From Nemertoderma westbladi (Eukaryota > Xenacoelomorpha > Nemertodermatida > Nemertodermatidae), in contig JAUCBJ010009125.1 in the NCBI GenBank assembly GCA_032718475.1, forward strand, positions 1-64,000: a stretch of 64,000 nt of DNA, in the 5' to 3' direction. Of this stretch, positions 62,436 to 64,000 are shown piece after piece. The notes under the pieces were generated by a model that worked only from the letters and a program-made list of their open reading frames with translations, ran no database searches and was not told where the DNA came from. The translations under genes and the position numbers were made by a program. Within the stretch, counting starts at the first letter, position 1. Each line of letters starts with the position of its first letter.

Positions 62436-64000
62436 GATGTATGACCTCAGTATCTAGAACGGTCAGAGCAGCCCTAGTCAGAGGGTATGGTGCTGAGACA
62501 GTATGATTCAATGGGCTGTGCAAACTACCGGTAAGGGGAAGGCTAAACTTAAAGTAAATGATAGTACAGGTACGCGGTACCAGAATATAATATGTAAAGC
62601 AACGTTTAGTGAAATCATGATACTGATAACATTTTGTAAAATATTTGGTAAAATTTTTCATAAAAACCATAAGTACCGGTACCCCTTGCAAAACAAAGGA
62701 GAATATTAGGAACAAAATAGGGCAGTCACCGTTCCTTGGGAGACACCATTGGAGACCACACGGGAAATACAGAAATACTTAGTACACCATTTATACGTAT
62801 ACATTGTGAACGATTAGAGATCAGCCAATTGACATATTTGGGTCCGACGAATCTGTACAAAAAAATCAGAAAAAAGGCTCATTCCTGTTTGGGGGGCTCC
62901 ATCCTACTGTCCTATACTATTATTATAGTATATTCCCTACTGCTGTACTCTTAATAGGTAGTTCCGTGCCCAGGTCACTGTTCTAATCTTATTGTAAACC
63001 TGATCAGCTGACTGCACTGCAACCTTCCTGCTTACAGACTTAAGCCGCTGTATACTTGTAGTAGGGTGTATTCCTACTTTACTATATAATTTTACGTCAG
63101 AGGAAGACGATGTGCCCTTCGCGCAGCACGTGTAAAAACAAAAAACTGTCTTTCTAGAAAGATACTTCATCTAAAGCGGAATTTCAGTGGTGGATAAAAC
63201 ACGGTCTCGGTCCTGAAACACCTCCTACGTGTGGTCGTTGCTCCATGGGAAAGAAATTACCCACGAGGAAGTCCCGTTCTATACGTCGACCTGACACCTG
63301 ACGCCCATCAACTCACGTGGAATTGTGGCATTTTATACGAAGCATTCCGGTACTATTCATGCCGGTATGGCAGTATGGATGCCGGTATTATCCATATACC
63401 GGTACCGTAATCAATAATTAGGCCAAATCAATTTCTAATTATAGTTTTTTTAGTTCATTGTGTAATTTATTATTATAGGCATAAGTTATTTTGAATAATC
63501 GATCGCATTTAATACGTTTTTTTAAGTCTGTAAGTCAATTACGAAAATTATTATTAAGCAATTACAGAATTATTACACAGTGCGTATTTTTAGGAATTGT
63601 GGCATTTTATGTACTAATTAATATTTTTAATTTAATCAATACATCAATAATTAAATCAATATTTTCTTTATTTCAGTCTTACAGTACCGGTATTAATAGG
63701 CATAGTTAGCTTAATTAGTTCATTTTAGTTAATTAATTAGGTAGGTTAATTTTAGTTAATTAGGTAGGGTAATTAATTATATAGAATATTACTGTGCAAT
63801 CTATGTATGCGAATCAGGCCACATCTAGGATCTTGTATTGTTTCTCTATTAGATTTCTTAATCACAGAATCAAGGGCATAGACTGATAGAGGAATTGCTT
63901 TTGGAAGAACAATACTTTTAAATGGGAATGGTGTGTTCTGTTTTAAAAGTGATTTGGGGGCGGTAGCGCTCTAACTAAATAGGCGGGGGTTTGTGCAGTT
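62436..64000. other. CEP78 5' flank
   Basis: 1.56 kb upstream of the CEP78 start. The 5' UTR and promoter must lie here. I see scattered ACCGGTAC-type sequences (62674, 63362-63412, 63686) and a TTCGCGCAGCACG scrap at 63118, but no convincing promoter motif and no further gene. Confidence 0.6.

Noticed and set aside
63230-63260. Possible RFX X-box (GTTGCTCCATGGGAAAG) upstream of CEP78
   Set aside because: Only the first half fits the consensus; the second half (GGGAAA) does not, so I do not call a cilia-gene promoter site.
59100-64000. FYVE zinc-finger exon for RUFY downstream
   Set aside because: No plus-strand stretch with the paired-cysteine pattern or RHHCR-type motif was found in this interval.

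Overview
The window is nuclear DNA of an intron-rich animal. Two conserved metazoan genes, both with GT-AG introns, can be rebuilt codon by codon. They are CEP78 (centrosomal protein of 78 kDa) on the minus strand and a RUFY-family gene (RUN domain plus coiled coil, closest to RUFY3) on the plus strand. The protein families, the many small mobile elements and the very high minisatellite content suggest a marine invertebrate, perhaps a lophotrochozoan such as a mollusc. That placement is inference; nothing in the window fixes the species.

Layout. CEP78 starts at 62435 and runs leftward through 13 exons to a stop at 906-908, giving 726 codons with every splice phase consistent. A strong internal donor in exon 13 (GTAAGT at 923-918) and a further open, in-phase exon at 511-722 suggest that the main transcript continues past the left edge. 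CEP78 intron 5 (13056-59955, about 46.9 kb) contains the whole RUFY coding region in antisense orientation (13907-58955, 8 exons, 514 codons, no FYVE finger). RUFY intron 1 (14085-47853) is almost entirely one 42-bp satellite array (about 14112-46590, roughly 770 monomers, half of the window). The array therefore lies in introns of two opposed genes at once. It has a 7,065-bp higher-order repeat (two full copies, a rearranged third and a partial fourth) and one 100-N assembly gap.

Other tandem arrays are also intronic: a 26-bp array at the left edge (1-355), a 21-bp array at about 3660-4750 in CEP78 intron 12, and a 29-bp array at about 52834-55265 in RUFY intron 4. CEP78 intron 12 also holds a truncated plus-strand Rossmann-fold (NAD(P)-binding, NmrA-like) reading frame at 3036-3521, whose last codons run into 21-bp-repeat-like sequence.

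The remaining introns carry small mobile elements: a MITE with CTACTGACCGGACC ends (two copies), a MITE with CAGGGTTGCCA ends and a 5-bp target duplication, tRNA-derived SINEs (three copies), several foldback elements, an inverted tRNA-like pair, and G/C homopolymers of 16-21 bp. Three of these homopolymers lie within 60 nt downstream of a splice donor. CEP78 and RUFY products act in different processes (centriole and cilium control; endolysosome transport and neuronal polarity), so I infer no functional link beyond the physical nesting and possible transcriptional interference.
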